A stretch of DNA of 64,000 nt from Reichenbachiella faecimaris (lineage in GTDB: Bacteria; Bacteroidota; Bacteroidia; Cytophagales; Cyclobacteriaceae), in contig NZ_FWYF01000001.1 in assembly GCF_900176375.1 (NCBI RefSeq), positions 1,436,449 to 1,500,448 of the forward strand. Reading direction: 5' to 3'. Below are positions 1 through 8,692 of the stretch, one piece after another. Numbering within the stretch: position 1 is the first letter of the stretch; every line of letters begins with the position of its first letter. Below the pieces are notes generated by a model that was not told the DNA's origin, ran no database searches, and saw only the letters and a program-made list of their open reading frames with translations. The position numbers and the translations under genes were made by a program.

Positions 1-80
1 TGCCATAAAGCTTCTATTGGCTGTGTTTTGAGATATTAGTTCGATAGTTTAAGGGTTGGTCACTTATCAACCTCTTTAAC

Positions 81-106
81 AAAAAAACTGAGGCTTGTGC
101 CTCAGT
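81..106 (-). terminator. Rho-independent terminator
   Basis: A perfect 8-bp stem (ACTGAGGC 87-94, GCCTCAGT 99-106) with a TTGT loop. On the minus strand it is followed by seven T residues. It lies just downstream of the minus-strand gene at 134-634 and should end that transcript. Confidence 0.85.
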
Positions 107-133
107 CTATTCTTAAATAAGAAATATGTTTTA

Positions 134-634
134 TTACTCCACCCTCACCATGTAAACCGCAGCATCATCATCTAAGGGCCTTCCATCTTCATAGGCGACT
201 AAAACACCATCTTCGAAAATCCAGTACTCGTCGTCTCCCATCTGAAATGAGTCAGAGTCATCTATATATAGCTCTCCCCTGCTGTTAATATACCATTCCG
301 AGTATTCAACTTCCTCCTCACCAAAGGCAGATACATATATCCTACATTCGTGATTATCACGGAATTCTAGTTCGATATCAATTTCATCCAGAATTCCTTC
401 GACCAAGTTGCCAGTTGCTCTAAGTATCAATCTGGCAAAAGCATTGTCTTCATCACTAATTTCTTGTTCGAAAACATCCTCATCCAGAGAAATTTTCATT
501 TTCCAAACACCTTCAAGGTCACTTTCGCGTACCCTACCATTTTGAGCATCAGCCGATTGAAATCCAATCAATAGGCCAGCAAGTATTATAAATTTATTCA
601 TGAGCTTTTTCGTTTTCATTACTATGTTATACAA
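134..634 (-). CDS. Secreted lipocalin-like hypothetical protein
   Basis: Encodes 166 residues from the first ATG. Internal Met6 (start 619) or Met12 (start 601) gives a better signal peptide: a basic stretch, then the hydrophobic segment IILAGLLIGFQ, with likely cleavage after SADAQ. The mature part opens with LEGVWKMKI, typical of small lipocalin-like domains that report on sample hydrophobic ligands, and is strongly acidic with repeated Asp/Glu. It is probably periplasmic or surface-exposed. It is transcribed alone, divergent from ffh, with a clear terminator behind it. No specific function can be assigned; the lipocalin comparison rests on the opening motif only. Confidence 0.75.
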   Translation of the reverse strand: MYNIVMKTKKLMNKFIILAGLLIGFQSADAQNGRVRESDLEGVWKMKISLDEDVFEQEISDEDNAFARLILRATGNLVEGILDEIDIELEFRDNHECRIYVSAFGEEEVEYSEWYINSRGELYIDDSDSFQMGDDEYWIFEDGVLVAYEDGRPLDDDAAVYMVRVE

Positions 635-758
635 GGTACAATCTTTTGTATAATACTGATGAAGTTCAAAAAAAGTTACACAGACCAGAAATATTTGTTT
701 TCAAAACATTCCATACAGAACATTTAACATTCCCTTTCTATCATTGAAGGGGAATCAT

Positions 759-766
759 TAGTTTTG
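759..766 (+). promoter_or_regulatory. Possible -7 promoter box for ffh
   Basis: TAGTTTTG matches the Bacteroidota -7 consensus TAnnTTTG and lies about 28 bp before the ffh start. No convincing -33 TTTG is seen at the usual distance, so this is only a candidate. Confidence 0.3.
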
Positions 767-793
767 CAGAATAATTAATACGAATCAAGAACT

Positions 794-2122
794 ATGTTTG
801 ATAATCTTAGTGTAAAGCTCGACAAGGCCTTTAAAAACCTGAAGGGGCAAGGAAGGATAACTGAAATTAACGTGGCTACGACCGTCAAGGAAATTAGACG
901 GGCACTGATAGACGCTGATGTTAACTTTAAAGTAGCGAAAGAAGTCACAGATTCCATCAAGGAAAAAGCACTCGGACAAGATGTATTAATTGCAGTATCT
1001 CCAGGTCAATTATTAACGAAAATTGTCTCTGAGGAATTGACTGAGCTGATGGGCGGACGCACTGAGGAAATCAACCTCAAGGGCGACCCAAATGTCATTC
1101 TAATTTCAGGTCTTCAAGGTTCTGGTAAAACCACTTTTTCTGGAAAGCTGGCTCGTCACCTTAAAGCGCAAAACAGAAATGTACTGCTTGTTGCTTGCGA
1201 CATCTACAGACCTGCAGCTATAGATCAGCTGAAAGTATTGGGTGAGCAAATCGAAGTTGATGTATACGCTGAGCCTGACAACAAAGACGCACTTAAGATT
1301 GCTAAAAATGCACTTAAATACGCTAAAGAAAATAATAAAAAGACCATCATCGTCGATACTGCCGGCCGTCTGGCTGTAGATGAACAAATGATGAATGAGA
1401 TTGAGGCACTCAAAAAAGGCCTTAACCCGGCAGAGACCCTATTTGTAGTGGATTCGATGACTGGTCAGGATGCTGTGAATACCGCAAAGACCTTCAACGA
1501 TCGTCTGGATTTCAATGGCGTTGTGCTTACAAAATTAGATGGTGATACACGGGGAGGAGCTGCCTTGACCATCCGCAAAGTAGTGGACAAGCCTATCAAA
1601 TTCATTAGCTCAGGTGAGAAGTTGGATGCGCTGGACGTATTCCACCCAGACCGGATGGCCAATAGAATACTGGGGATGGGCGATGTGGTTTCTCTTGTGG
1701 AGAAGGCACAAAACACCTTTGATGAGGAAGAAGCCAAAAGAATCCAGAAGAAGATTCGTAAGAACCAATTCGGTTTTGATGATTTCCTTTCCCAGCTTGA
1801 ACAAATCAAGAAAATGGGTAATCTAAAAGATTTGATGGGCATGATTCCTGGTGTAGGTAAGGCAATCAAGGACGTAGATATTGATGATGATTCCTTAAAG
1901 CCAATTGAGGCCATTATTAAGTCCATGACAATCAAAGAAAGGGAAGAGCCCGACCTGCTCAATGGTAGCAGAAAACAGCGAATTGCTAAAGGCAGTGGCA
2001 CCTCGATTCAAGAAGTCAATCAACTGCTCAAGCAATTCGATCAGATGCGCAAAATGATGAAGACCATGAATAAGATGGGAGGAGCCAAAAGAGCGCTCTC
2101 AGGAATGAACATGTTCAAATAA
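794..2122 (+). CDS. ffh: Signal recognition particle GTPase Ffh
   Basis: Ffh binds the SRP RNA and signal sequences of nascent membrane proteins and delivers ribosomes to FtsY at the membrane. At 442 residues it is normal length. The N domain covers about residues 1-95. The NG GTPase domain shows the P-loop GLQGSGKT (106-113), DTAGR (189-193) and TKLDGD (247-252). The C-terminal M domain (about 320-442) is methionine-rich (QMRKMMKTMNKM), the signal-sequence groove. The ATG at 794 begins the standard N-terminal MFDNLSVKLDKAF. A methyltransferase gene follows after only 3 bp and is likely cotranscribed. Confidence 0.98.
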   Translation: MFDNLSVKLDKAFKNLKGQGRITEINVATTVKEIRRALIDADVNFKVAKEVTDSIKEKALGQDVLIAVSPGQLLTKIVSEELTELMGGRTEEINLKGDPNVILISGLQGSGKTTFSGKLARHLKAQNRNVLLVACDIYRPAAIDQLKVLGEQIEVDVYAEPDNKDALKIAKNALKYAKENNKKTIIVDTAGRLAVDEQMMNEIEALKKGLNPAETLFVVDSMTGQDAVNTAKTFNDRLDFNGVVLTKLDGDTRGGAALTIRKVVDKPIKFISSGEKLDALDVFHPDRMANRILGMGDVVSLVEKAQNTFDEEEAKRIQKKIRKNQFGFDDFLSQLEQIKKMGNLKDLMGMIPGVGKAIKDVDIDDDSLKPIEAIIKSMTIKEREEPDLLNGSRKQRIAKGSGTSIQEVNQLLKQFDQMRKMMKTMNKMGGAKRALSGMNMFK

Positions 2123-2125
2123 GCT

Positions 2126-2812
2126 TTGAAAGACGTACACGGCGAAGCAATTTTTGATTTTTATAAAGGAGACCATTCTGTAGTCCTAAAAACCTATAAT
2201 TCTTATGGTGCGCCAGAAGAAATGCCTGTAGAGGTTTTCTTTAGAGATCATCAAGATTTTACAGATCTGGAAAATCTCGCCATTACTTCATGTGAAGGAA
2301 AAATCCTAGATGTAGGTGCAGGAGCGGGCGCTCACGCCCTTTTCATGCAGGCATTCGAAATGGATGCGACTGCGCTGGAACATTCCCCTGGATGTATCGA
2401 AACGTTGCGGCATTCGGGCATGCAGAAAATAGTAGACGAGGATTTTTTTGCACACCAAGCAAAATACGATACACTGCTATTTCTTATGAATGGCTTAGGC
2501 TTAGCAGGAAAGCTGGAAAACTTACCCTATTTCTTCAATCACTGTAAAAATCTTCTCAATCCAGCAGGCCAACTTATTCTAGATTCCTCAGACATCACCT
2601 ATCTCTATACTGATGGGTTAGAAAAACCAGATCATTACTTTGGAGAAATTCGATACCAGTACGAATATAAAGGCAAAAAAGGTGATTGGTTCGACTGGTT
2701 ATATATTGATTCTGATTTGCTTATTAAAGAAACTGAAGCCCTCGGGCTTAAAACTGAAATTCTGATGACTGATGAATTCGACCAATACTTAGCTCGGATT
2801 ACTGGTTTCTAA
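2126..2812 (+). CDS. Class I SAM-dependent methyltransferase
   Basis: A 228-residue protein with motif I ILDVGAGAGAH at 60-70, the glycine-rich SAM loop, followed by an acidic residue at the end of the next strand (ALEHSP). The rest fits a Rossmann-fold methyltransferase; the substrate is unknown. The only start that keeps the N-terminus is TTG at 2126, 3 bp after the ffh stop, suggesting translational coupling. The 3' end overlaps the convergent MATE gene by 14 bp (2799-2812). There is no membrane segment. It could be a small-molecule or a protein methyltransferase; the sequence does not decide. Confidence 0.8.
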   Translation: MKDVHGEAIFDFYKGDHSVVLKTYNSYGAPEEMPVEVFFRDHQDFTDLENLAITSCEGKILDVGAGAGAHALFMQAFEMDATALEHSPGCIETLRHSGMQKIVDEDFFAHQAKYDTLLFLMNGLGLAGKLENLPYFFNHCKNLLNPAGQLILDSSDITYLYTDGLEKPDHYFGEIRYQYEYKGKKGDWFDWLYIDSDLLIKETEALGLKTEILMTDEFDQYLARITGF

Positions 2813-4139
2813 GGATATAACGATTTGACAAGACATGAAATCTTGTCAAGTGCATAATTGCCGCTAAAGTCAGTCCAATCAATAAAGCCACCCAGATACC
2901 AATCGCACCCCAGTCTAAGTATATTCCGAATACATAGCCCAAAGGAATTGCCATAAACCAATAGGCAAATAGTGTCACAAAAGTTGGGACTTTTACATCT
3001 GCAATGCCGCGCAACACACCCAGCCCAACAGCCTGTACCCCATCAGAGATTTGAAAAAAAGCAGCTATGATCAATAAACTGCCAGCCATCTCTATCACCA
3101 CAGCATCTTCAATGTACCAGGTAGGTAAATAGGTATTCCCAAATATAAACCCTGCCCCAAAAAATGCCATCATTATAGCTGCCATAGCAAAGCAGGTCAT
3201 ACCTGCAGTTCGAAGTGTAGGATAGTCCTTTCTTCCCAATTGATTTCCAGTTCTGATAGCTCCAGCTGCAGAAATTCCCGTCGCAATCATATAAGTAATG
3301 GCAGACAAGTTCAATGCAATTTGATGCGCGGCTAGTGCCTCTGCTCCTATCCATCCTACCATGACAGCAGCCGTACTAAACGCCCCGATTTCAAAAATAT
3401 ACTGCAAGCCTGAAGGTATGCCAATATTCAGAATTCTCCGCATGACGAATGGCCTTAACTTAATCTTAGACCAAAGCACTACATATCTACGCAATGGCTT
3501 ATAGGTCAGCACAAAGGTGGCCATCGCAATGGCCATGATGACTCGCGAGATTAAGCTCGCCCAACCAGCACCAACCAGCCCTAGCTCTGGCATTCCCAGT
3601 TCTCCATAGATCAACCCATAGTTAAAGAAAACATTCAAAGCATTGCCAGATACAGAGATATACATGGCTTGACGTGTCATAGACAGTCCTTCTGCAAACT
3701 GGCGAAATGCCTGAAAAACCATCAAGGGTACAAGACTAAAAACCAAAGTATTAAAATACGGCAGTGCGCCAGCCAAAACCTCAGGATCCTGATCTAGTAA
3801 AATCAAGCCTTCTCCAACTACCAAACCGATCACCAAAAGCACAACTCCTAAAGCAGAATTGAGATACACGCCATGCTTAAAGAATTTGGCTCCCATGCGC
3901 TTATCATTGGCCCCATCAGCCGAGGCAATCAATGGCGTCATACCATAAGAAACACCAAGCCCAAATAGCATAATCACTGAAAACACACTATTAGCCAACG
4001 ACACGGATGCCAACGGCACAGTACCCAATCGGCCTACCATCATACTATCAGCTACAGACACTAATATGTGTCCCATCTGACTCAACATCACAGGATAAGC
4101 CAAGGTGATATTCGTTCGGAAATGTTCTTTTAAGGTCAA
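2799..4139 (-). CDS. MATE family multidrug efflux transporter
   Basis: A 446-residue polytopic protein with about 12 hydrophobic segments in two homologous halves, as in NorM/MATE exporters that couple outward drug movement to Na+ or H+ entry. The N-terminus (TNITLAYPVMLSQMG) and the conserved VADSMMVGRLG stretch near residue 30 are typical of the family. The second half carries a NIGIPSGLQYIFE segment. It sits in the inner membrane. The gene is alone on its strand and runs into the 3' end of the methyltransferase gene. Substrate specificity cannot be read from the sequence. Confidence 0.93.
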   Translation of the reverse strand: MTLKEHFRTNITLAYPVMLSQMGHILVSVADSMMVGRLGTVPLASVSLANSVFSVIMLFGLGVSYGMTPLIASADGANDKRMGAKFFKHGVYLNSALGVVLLVIGLVVGEGLILLDQDPEVLAGALPYFNTLVFSLVPLMVFQAFRQFAEGLSMTRQAMYISVSGNALNVFFNYGLIYGELGMPELGLVGAGWASLISRVIMAIAMATFVLTYKPLRRYVVLWSKIKLRPFVMRRILNIGIPSGLQYIFEIGAFSTAAVMVGWIGAEALAAHQIALNLSAITYMIATGISAAGAIRTGNQLGRKDYPTLRTAGMTCFAMAAIMMAFFGAGFIFGNTYLPTWYIEDAVVIEMAGSLLIIAAFFQISDGVQAVGLGVLRGIADVKVPTFVTLFAYWFMAIPLGYVFGIYLDWGAIGIWVALLIGLTLAAIMHLTRFHVLSNRYILRNQ

Positions 4140-4173
4140 TCGTTTGGGGTTGTTGTTTGCAAATCAGCTCTAA

Positions 4174-4744
4174 TCAAAGTTTTCCTTCATCAATCAGTAT
4201 TTTAGTTTTTAATAACCCTGCTATACTCAAGCTGTCAGTTATTTCACTTTCCATCACCAGCCTAACGGCTTCTTTAAGTGGGAGTTTCTTTATTTTCAAA
4301 TCTTCTGTATCTTCAAATTCAGTTTCTCCAAAAGTCAAGTCACGAGCCACATATACAAATCCCTCCTCGTCTGTAGCAGAGTTGGAAGTATGGATGCGCA
4401 GAATATTCACCCAACTTTTCGCCATTATTCCCGTCTCCTCTTTGAGTTCTCTTTTAGCAGATTCCAAGATATCAATATCAAGTGACCCTCCACCCATTGG
4501 GATTTCCCATGAATATTCGTCCAATGTATAGCGTATAGCGATATTGCCCAACCAGCCAAGTATTTAATTCTTCATCAAGAGGCACTATTCCCAAAGCTTT
4601 ATTTTTAAAATGAACCTTGCCGTAAATGCTTTGATTTCCAGATGGATTAATCACTTGATGCTCTTCTATTGAGATCTATGAATTGTCATAAACCTGCTTA
4701 CCAGAAATTTTCTTCCAAGGATTTTGAGTGTTGTCTTGTAGCAT
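4174..4744 (-). pseudogene. NUDIX hydrolase (ADP-ribose pyrophosphatase-like), inactivated
   Basis: Read from ATG at 4744, the gene encodes MLQDNTQNPWKKISGKQVYD and then meets an in-frame TAG at 4676-4678 (codon 23, where related proteins usually have Trp). After the stop the same frame continues convincingly (GKVHFKNKALGIVPLDEELN) as far as LVGQYRYT. There a 7-bp tandem duplication shifts the frame, and the remainder (DEYSWEIPMGGG through the Nudix helix REL-x-EE-x-G to the end) reads in another frame. An apparent 125-codon ORF begins at 4551, but it lacks the N-terminal domain. Intact members are cytosolic and cleave nucleoside diphosphates linked to another group. Two independent lesions make a sequencing error unlikely. 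Confidence 0.85.
4527..4540. repeat. 7-bp tandem duplication that breaks the NUDIX gene
   Basis: TATAGCG occurs twice head to tail (4527-4533 and 4534-4540). Removing one copy rejoins the two reading frames into GQYRYTLDEYSWEIP, the expected NUDIX sequence. This identifies the duplication as the frameshift. Confidence 0.85.
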
Positions 4745-4750
4745 AGTAAC

Positions 4751-4777
4751 AAAAAAAGTCCCGATAAATCGGGACTT
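4751..4777 (-). terminator. Rho-independent terminator
   Basis: A 10-bp inverted repeat (AAGTCCCGAT 4756-4765, ATCGGGACTT 4768-4777). On the minus strand it runs into a T tract. It ends the YqhA-like transcript (4800-5402) before the NUDIX pseudogene. Confidence 0.85.
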
Positions 4778-4799
4778 CAATTTTTTCAGTCAGAAAATA

Positions 4800-5402
4800 T
4801 TAAACTTCCTCTTTATGTTCGTCTTCTTTATGTTCTTCCTCTTCATCAACGTGGCCATGACCTGTTAGACCATGAGGATAAGAATGAATGATTTTTTCAG
4901 TATAACCTAATAGGAGTGCTGAGAAAATGAATACCATGTGAATTACGATTTCTATAATAATACCCTCAGAACCTGCTTTCTCTGCAGCTTCCCTATAGTT
5001 TACAAAAGTCTTCAACAACTGCACCCCAGAAATAGAAGCCAATGAAGTCGCCAATTTTATTTTCAGCATCCCTGCATCCAAACCTTCTAACCAGAGCGGC
5101 TTATCATCGTGCATATCCACATCAATCTTACTGGTAAAAATTGAATATCCCCCGATTGTAACCATTACCACTAGGTTCATTACCATTGAAATATCAACTA
5201 AACTCAAAAGGGTAAGCATAACCTTGGATTCGATATCACCACCTACCACTTGATGGTACATGTGAGCCAGTTCTTGAAAGAACTTAGCCATGTAGAGAAA
5301 TGCGCCTATAATCAGGCCTCCATACATAGGGGCTTGCACCCATCTACTCCAAAAAATAAAACCTTCAAAGAAATTCTCAAATCTGTCAAAAAAACTTTTC
5401 AT
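4800..5402 (-). CDS. YqhA/UPF0114 family membrane protein
   Basis: A 200-residue protein with three or four hydrophobic helices. It carries the characteristic stretch DISMVMNLVVMVTIGGY and the segment KIKLATSLASISGVQLLKTF found in the YqhA (UPF0114) family of inner-membrane proteins, whose function is not known. The C-terminal tail is a hydrophilic run of His, Glu and Asp (GHGHVDEEEEHKEDEHKEEV), longer than I would expect for the family, which could bind metal ions. Single-gene transcript with its own terminator; the next upstream gene on this strand is the RDD protein, 143 bp away. Confidence 0.85.
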   Translation of the reverse strand: MKSFFDRFENFFEGFIFWSRWVQAPMYGGLIIGAFLYMAKFFQELAHMYHQVVGGDIESKVMLTLLSLVDISMVMNLVVMVTIGGYSIFTSKIDVDMHDDKPLWLEGLDAGMLKIKLATSLASISGVQLLKTFVNYREAAEKAGSEGIIIEIVIHMVFIFSALLLGYTEKIIHSYPHGLTGHGHVDEEEEHKEDEHKEEV

Positions 5403-5545
5403 ACCTGATGAGTGCTAATGCGAATTGGTTCCAAAACTGTTTGTAATAAGTGCTAAAATTAAAATTAATTTCCATACCGCACAGGGAATAGTTGACATTT
5501 TTTGTTCCTACTTAGCTATTTATAGCAATTACCTATACACCAGTC

Positions 5546-5947
5546 CTAATTACTCCTGTCCACTACGTAGGTTTTGGTTAAAAAATCATGTAACCCTTTA
5601 CGATCCTTCCTAAAGTAGATCATGAAAAATCCGCCAAAAAATAGCAATAAAGAGAGATACTTTGTAATAATTCTCAGCAGAGCCCTCAAGAAAGAAAGTC
5701 GAATTCCTCGCTCATCGACTACCTGAAGGTGTGTATATTTCTTTCCTAATGTCGCCTGCCATCCAGAGCTCTCCAGTGCCGCATGATAGATGCAAACAAA
5801 ACATACAACCGCGCCCCAAAACCACCCATCATCTTTAATCAAAAGAGACAGAACGACGGCACCAAAAAGGAAGACTAAAAAATCAATATTGAAGGCAAAA
5901 AGGCGCTGAGGAAAAGTGGCAAATTTTGTTTTTGAATTAATATTCAT
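5546..5947 (-). CDS. RDD family membrane protein
   Basis: A 133-residue protein with the RDD signature: an Arg followed by Asp in the first helix (PQRLFAFNIDFLV) and a GKKYTHLQVVDERG segment between helices. Three hydrophobic segments place it in the inner membrane. RDD proteins have been linked to ion transport in some bacteria, but most are uncharacterised. It lies between the YqhA-like gene and the divergent SRPBCC gene at 6052. The start fits a 104-bp divergent promoter region. Confidence 0.85.
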   Translation of the reverse strand: MNINSKTKFATFPQRLFAFNIDFLVFLFGAVVLSLLIKDDGWFWGAVVCFVCIYHAALESSGWQATLGKKYTHLQVVDERGIRLSFLRALLRIITKYLSLLLFFGGFFMIYFRKDRKGLHDFLTKTYVVDRSN

Positions 5948-6051
5948 ACTAAAATATGAAAGAAGTTATCTTCTAACTTCAATTTTTAATTGGTATTGAA
6001 TGGAAATGACAATTTGATTATCTTGTCACAACAAAACTAACACACTAAAAA

Positions 6052-7068
6052 ATGAATATTCTAAAAAAGATTTTATTAGTACTAGCCATTTTGGTTGGGC
6101 TAATTGTAGTAATTGGCTTGGTTTCGCCAAGCAATGTCACTTTGGAACGCTCTACAGTAATCAATGCAACACCCTCTTCTGTATACGAAGAAGTGGCTAA
6201 CCTTAAAAAAACAAATAAGTGGTCTCCATGGGATGCTATTGATCCAGAGGGTACCTCATACGTATTTACTGGCCCAGACATGGGAGTCGGAGCCAAAAAA
6301 GAATGGACCAGTACCAATGATGAGGTAGGTTCAGGTTCACAAGAAGTAGTTGAAGCTATTCCTGACCAAAAGGTTAGAACTGAACTTTATTTCGGCGGGT
6401 TTGATGAACCAGCTTATGCAGATTTCGTCTTGGCAGAAACTGAAGAAGGAACCAAAGTTACTTGGACCTTTGAGGGAGACATGGGTAGCAATCCTCTTTA
6501 CAAACTCATGGGTTTGATGATGGAATCAATGTTAGGCCCTACGTATGAAGAAGGGCTGGCCAACTTGAAAAGCCGAGTGGAGTCCAAGCCAACATTCTCC
6601 ATAGAAATCAGTGAAATAGATGCAGAACCTATCAACTACCTCGCAATAAGAGAAACTTTTGATGTCACCAATCCTGAAAGCATTGGCCCAAGAATGGGAG
6701 AAATCTATGGCCAGTTACTTGGATACATTAATGAAAATGGCGTAATGGCTGCTGGTCAACCCATGTCCATATATGTTGATTACAGTGATACTGGCTGGGA
6801 AGCAGATATTGCCATTCCAGTAGCTGACACAGGTGAAGTATCTGACGAAAATATAGCAGCTGGCCAGACAGCAGGTGGAAAAGTTTTAATGGGTGTTCAC
6901 ATGGGGGATTACAACTTGCTAGATGAAACTCATAAACAGTTGCAAGCTTACATGCAGTTCAATGAATTAGAAGCCAATGGAAATGGCTATGAAGTGTATG
7001 TTACTGACCCTACCATTCAGACTGACACAGCACAATGGAGAACAGAGGTGTTTTATCCTATTAAATAA
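6052..7068 (+). CDS. SRPBCC domain fused to GyrI-like ligand-binding domain
   Basis: A 338-residue protein. An N-terminal hydrophobic segment (about 5-25, LLVLAILVGLIVVIGLV) is a membrane anchor or uncleaved signal. An SRPBCC/polyketide-cyclase-like fold covers about 30-170 (LERSTVINATPSSVYEEVANL, NKWSPW). A GyrI-like/effector-binding domain covers about 180-338 (FSIEISEIDAEPINYLAIRETF). The SRPBCC plus GyrI fusion is known in Bacteroidota and probably binds a small hydrophobic ligand; no enzymatic role is established. Transcribed alone; the palindromic element at 7091-7226 follows immediately and may terminate it. Confidence 0.85.
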   Translation: MNILKKILLVLAILVGLIVVIGLVSPSNVTLERSTVINATPSSVYEEVANLKKTNKWSPWDAIDPEGTSYVFTGPDMGVGAKKEWTSTNDEVGSGSQEVVEAIPDQKVRTELYFGGFDEPAYADFVLAETEEGTKVTWTFEGDMGSNPLYKLMGLMMESMLGPTYEEGLANLKSRVESKPTFSIEISEIDAEPINYLAIRETFDVTNPESIGPRMGEIYGQLLGYINENGVMAAGQPMSIYVDYSDTGWEADIAIPVADTGEVSDENIAAGQTAGGKVLMGVHMGDYNLLDETHKQLQAYMQFNELEANGNGYEVYVTDPTIQTDTAQWRTEVFYPIK

Positions 7069-7090
7069 TTAAACTAAGAAAACTCCGAAC

Positions 7091-7226
7091 GAGGCGGTCT
7101 AAAAAGTCCTGACAACGTCATCACGAGTGCAGCGAAGTGATCTTAATGTTCGAATACAGATCGTATGTTAAGATTGCTTCAAGTTGCTCGCCAATGACGG
7201 ATAGCTTTTTAGACCGCCTCTTTTTT
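7091..7226. repeat. 130-bp palindromic repeat element, also a terminator
   Basis: Outer 16-bp perfect arms (GAGGCGGTCTAAAAAG 7091-7106; CTTTTTAGACCGCCTC 7205-7220) enclose a second imperfect inverted repeat (GTCATCACGAGTGCAG on the left, TTGCTCGCCAATGAC on the right, joined through ATCTTAA arms). A T6 run follows at 7221. The inner motif, GTCAT-CGAG-GAAG-ATCTT, resembles dispersed palindromes scattered in Bacteroidota genomes. As RNA it forms one long hairpin able to end the upstream gene. No coding region is seen between 7069 and 7307. Confidence 0.8.
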
Positions 7227-7307
7227 AGTTACTTTGGCCATATCATTTTCTTGAAATTTCATTTCCATTGATTCAATCTTTTCTGTTATTTATAAACTCA
7301 TCTTTTA

Positions 7308-8690
7308 ATGGCCGCAAGAGGTAATTTTTCAAGCCGTATCGGATTCATAGCTGCAGCTGCAGGATCCGCAGTAGGTTTAGGTAATATTTGGGGATTCCCT
7401 TACGAGGCTGGTGCTGGTGGTGGTGCCATATTTGTTTTAGTCTATCTATTCTTCTGCTTTGCCCTGTGTTTTCCAGTTATGCTGACTGAGCTAGCCATTG
7501 GTAGGAAATCTGGTCGAAATGCAGTTGGGGCATTTGATGCTTTAGGTCATAAAAAATGGAACTTCATTGGAAAACTTGGGGTACTCAGTGGCGCGCTTAT
7601 TTTGTCCTTTTATAACGTAATTGCTGGGTGGGCTTTTGGCTACACTTTTGAAATGGCTAGTGGAAATTTTGCTATTACTGAACATTTTAAGGAATACACT
7701 ACCAATATTTATGCGGTGGGCATCTATGGTTTCCTATTTATGGTATCCACTGCTTTCATTGTATCAAAAGGTGTCTCAGGTGGTATAGAAAAAGCGGCAA
7801 AAATTCTCATGCCTTCACTTATTGTGATGATGGTTTCTTTGATTTTGTATTCCTTATTTCTTCCGAATGCGATGGCAGGAATTAAATTTTTCCTTCTTCC
7901 CGATTTCACCAAACTCACACTATCTGTTGCATTCAATGCAATGGGACAAGCCTTTTTTTCGCTTTCACTAGGCATGGGTACTTTCATCACCTATGGTAGC
8001 TATATCAGCAAAAATGACAATCTGGTAAGTTCAGCGGCACTGATCACTTTGACAGACGTGGGCATTGCCATTATAGCTGGACTCATGATCTTCCCGTTAA
8101 TTGGTTTTATAAGTGGTGGAACACTTTCTGGCGTAGGACGTGGGCCAGAACTCATTTTCGTAACGCTTCCTCACATTTTTGGAGAAATAGGACCTACTGC
8201 TGGGTCAATTGTGGGTATGATATTTTTCTCTCTGTTGTGTTTTGCCGCACTCACTTCTACCGTTTCCTTGCTTGAAGTGCCTGTTTCTTATGTTATTGAT
8301 GAATTCAAAATTTCTCGTAAAAAAGCGGCTTGGTTGATGTCAGGTATCGTCTATCTCATTGGTATTCCCTCACTCATGGGTAATGGCTACTCGGCTTATT
8401 TTTCCGAGTTCATTACTTATGTTAGTGCTTCAGCTCCTACAGACTTCCTTTCCTTTATCGTAAATGTGGCTAACGATTCTTTTCTTCCATTAGGTGGTGC
8501 TTTGATGATATTTTTTGCAGCACATATCTGGAAAAGAGAAAACTTAGAAGCAGAAATTTCAATGGGTTTTGAGGGTTACGAAAAGTCCTGGGTTCGTAAA
8601 TATTTACGATTTGTCATGCCCATTTTACTTCCAGCCACTTTAATCATCATGTTCTCCATGATTGTACTGGTTACTTTCTTTGGAATGTAG
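7308..8690 (+). CDS. Sodium-dependent transporter, neurotransmitter:sodium symporter family
   Basis: A 460-residue polytopic inner-membrane protein of the NSS/SNF family (LeuT, TnaT and MhsT are characterised members), which couples uptake of amino acids or related compounds to Na+. The diagnostic TM1 signature is present: RIGFIAAAAGSAVGLGNIWG then FPYEAGAGGGAIF at residues 10-42. TM6-like and TM8-like segments and about 11-12 helices can be seen. The start ATG at 7308 gives the standard short N-terminus. The substrate cannot be predicted from the sequence. The convergent SirB1-like gene ends 2 bp away. Confidence 0.93.
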   Translation: MAARGNFSSRIGFIAAAAGSAVGLGNIWGFPYEAGAGGGAIFVLVYLFFCFALCFPVMLTELAIGRKSGRNAVGAFDALGHKKWNFIGKLGVLSGALILSFYNVIAGWAFGYTFEMASGNFAITEHFKEYTTNIYAVGIYGFLFMVSTAFIVSKGVSGGIEKAAKILMPSLIVMMVSLILYSLFLPNAMAGIKFFLLPDFTKLTLSVAFNAMGQAFFSLSLGMGTFITYGSYISKNDNLVSSAALITLTDVGIAIIAGLMIFPLIGFISGGTLSGVGRGPELIFVTLPHIFGEIGPTAGSIVGMIFFSLLCFAALTSTVSLLEVPVSYVIDEFKISRKKAAWLMSGIVYLIGIPSLMGNGYSAYFSEFITYVSASAPTDFLSFIVNVANDSFLPLGGALMIFFAAHIWKRENLEAEISMGFEGYEKSWVRKYLRFVMPILLPATLIIMFSMIVLVTFFGM

Positions 8691-8692
8691 AA

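Noticed and set aside
1465-2001. Long minus-strand frame inside ffh
   Set aside because: It is antisense to conserved GTPase motifs, has low-complexity Ser/Leu composition and no ribosome site.
4174-4551. Functional short NUDIX gene starting at 4551
   Set aside because: Its first codons lie in the shifted frame next to the 7-bp duplication and it lacks the N-terminal domain that is still readable upstream.
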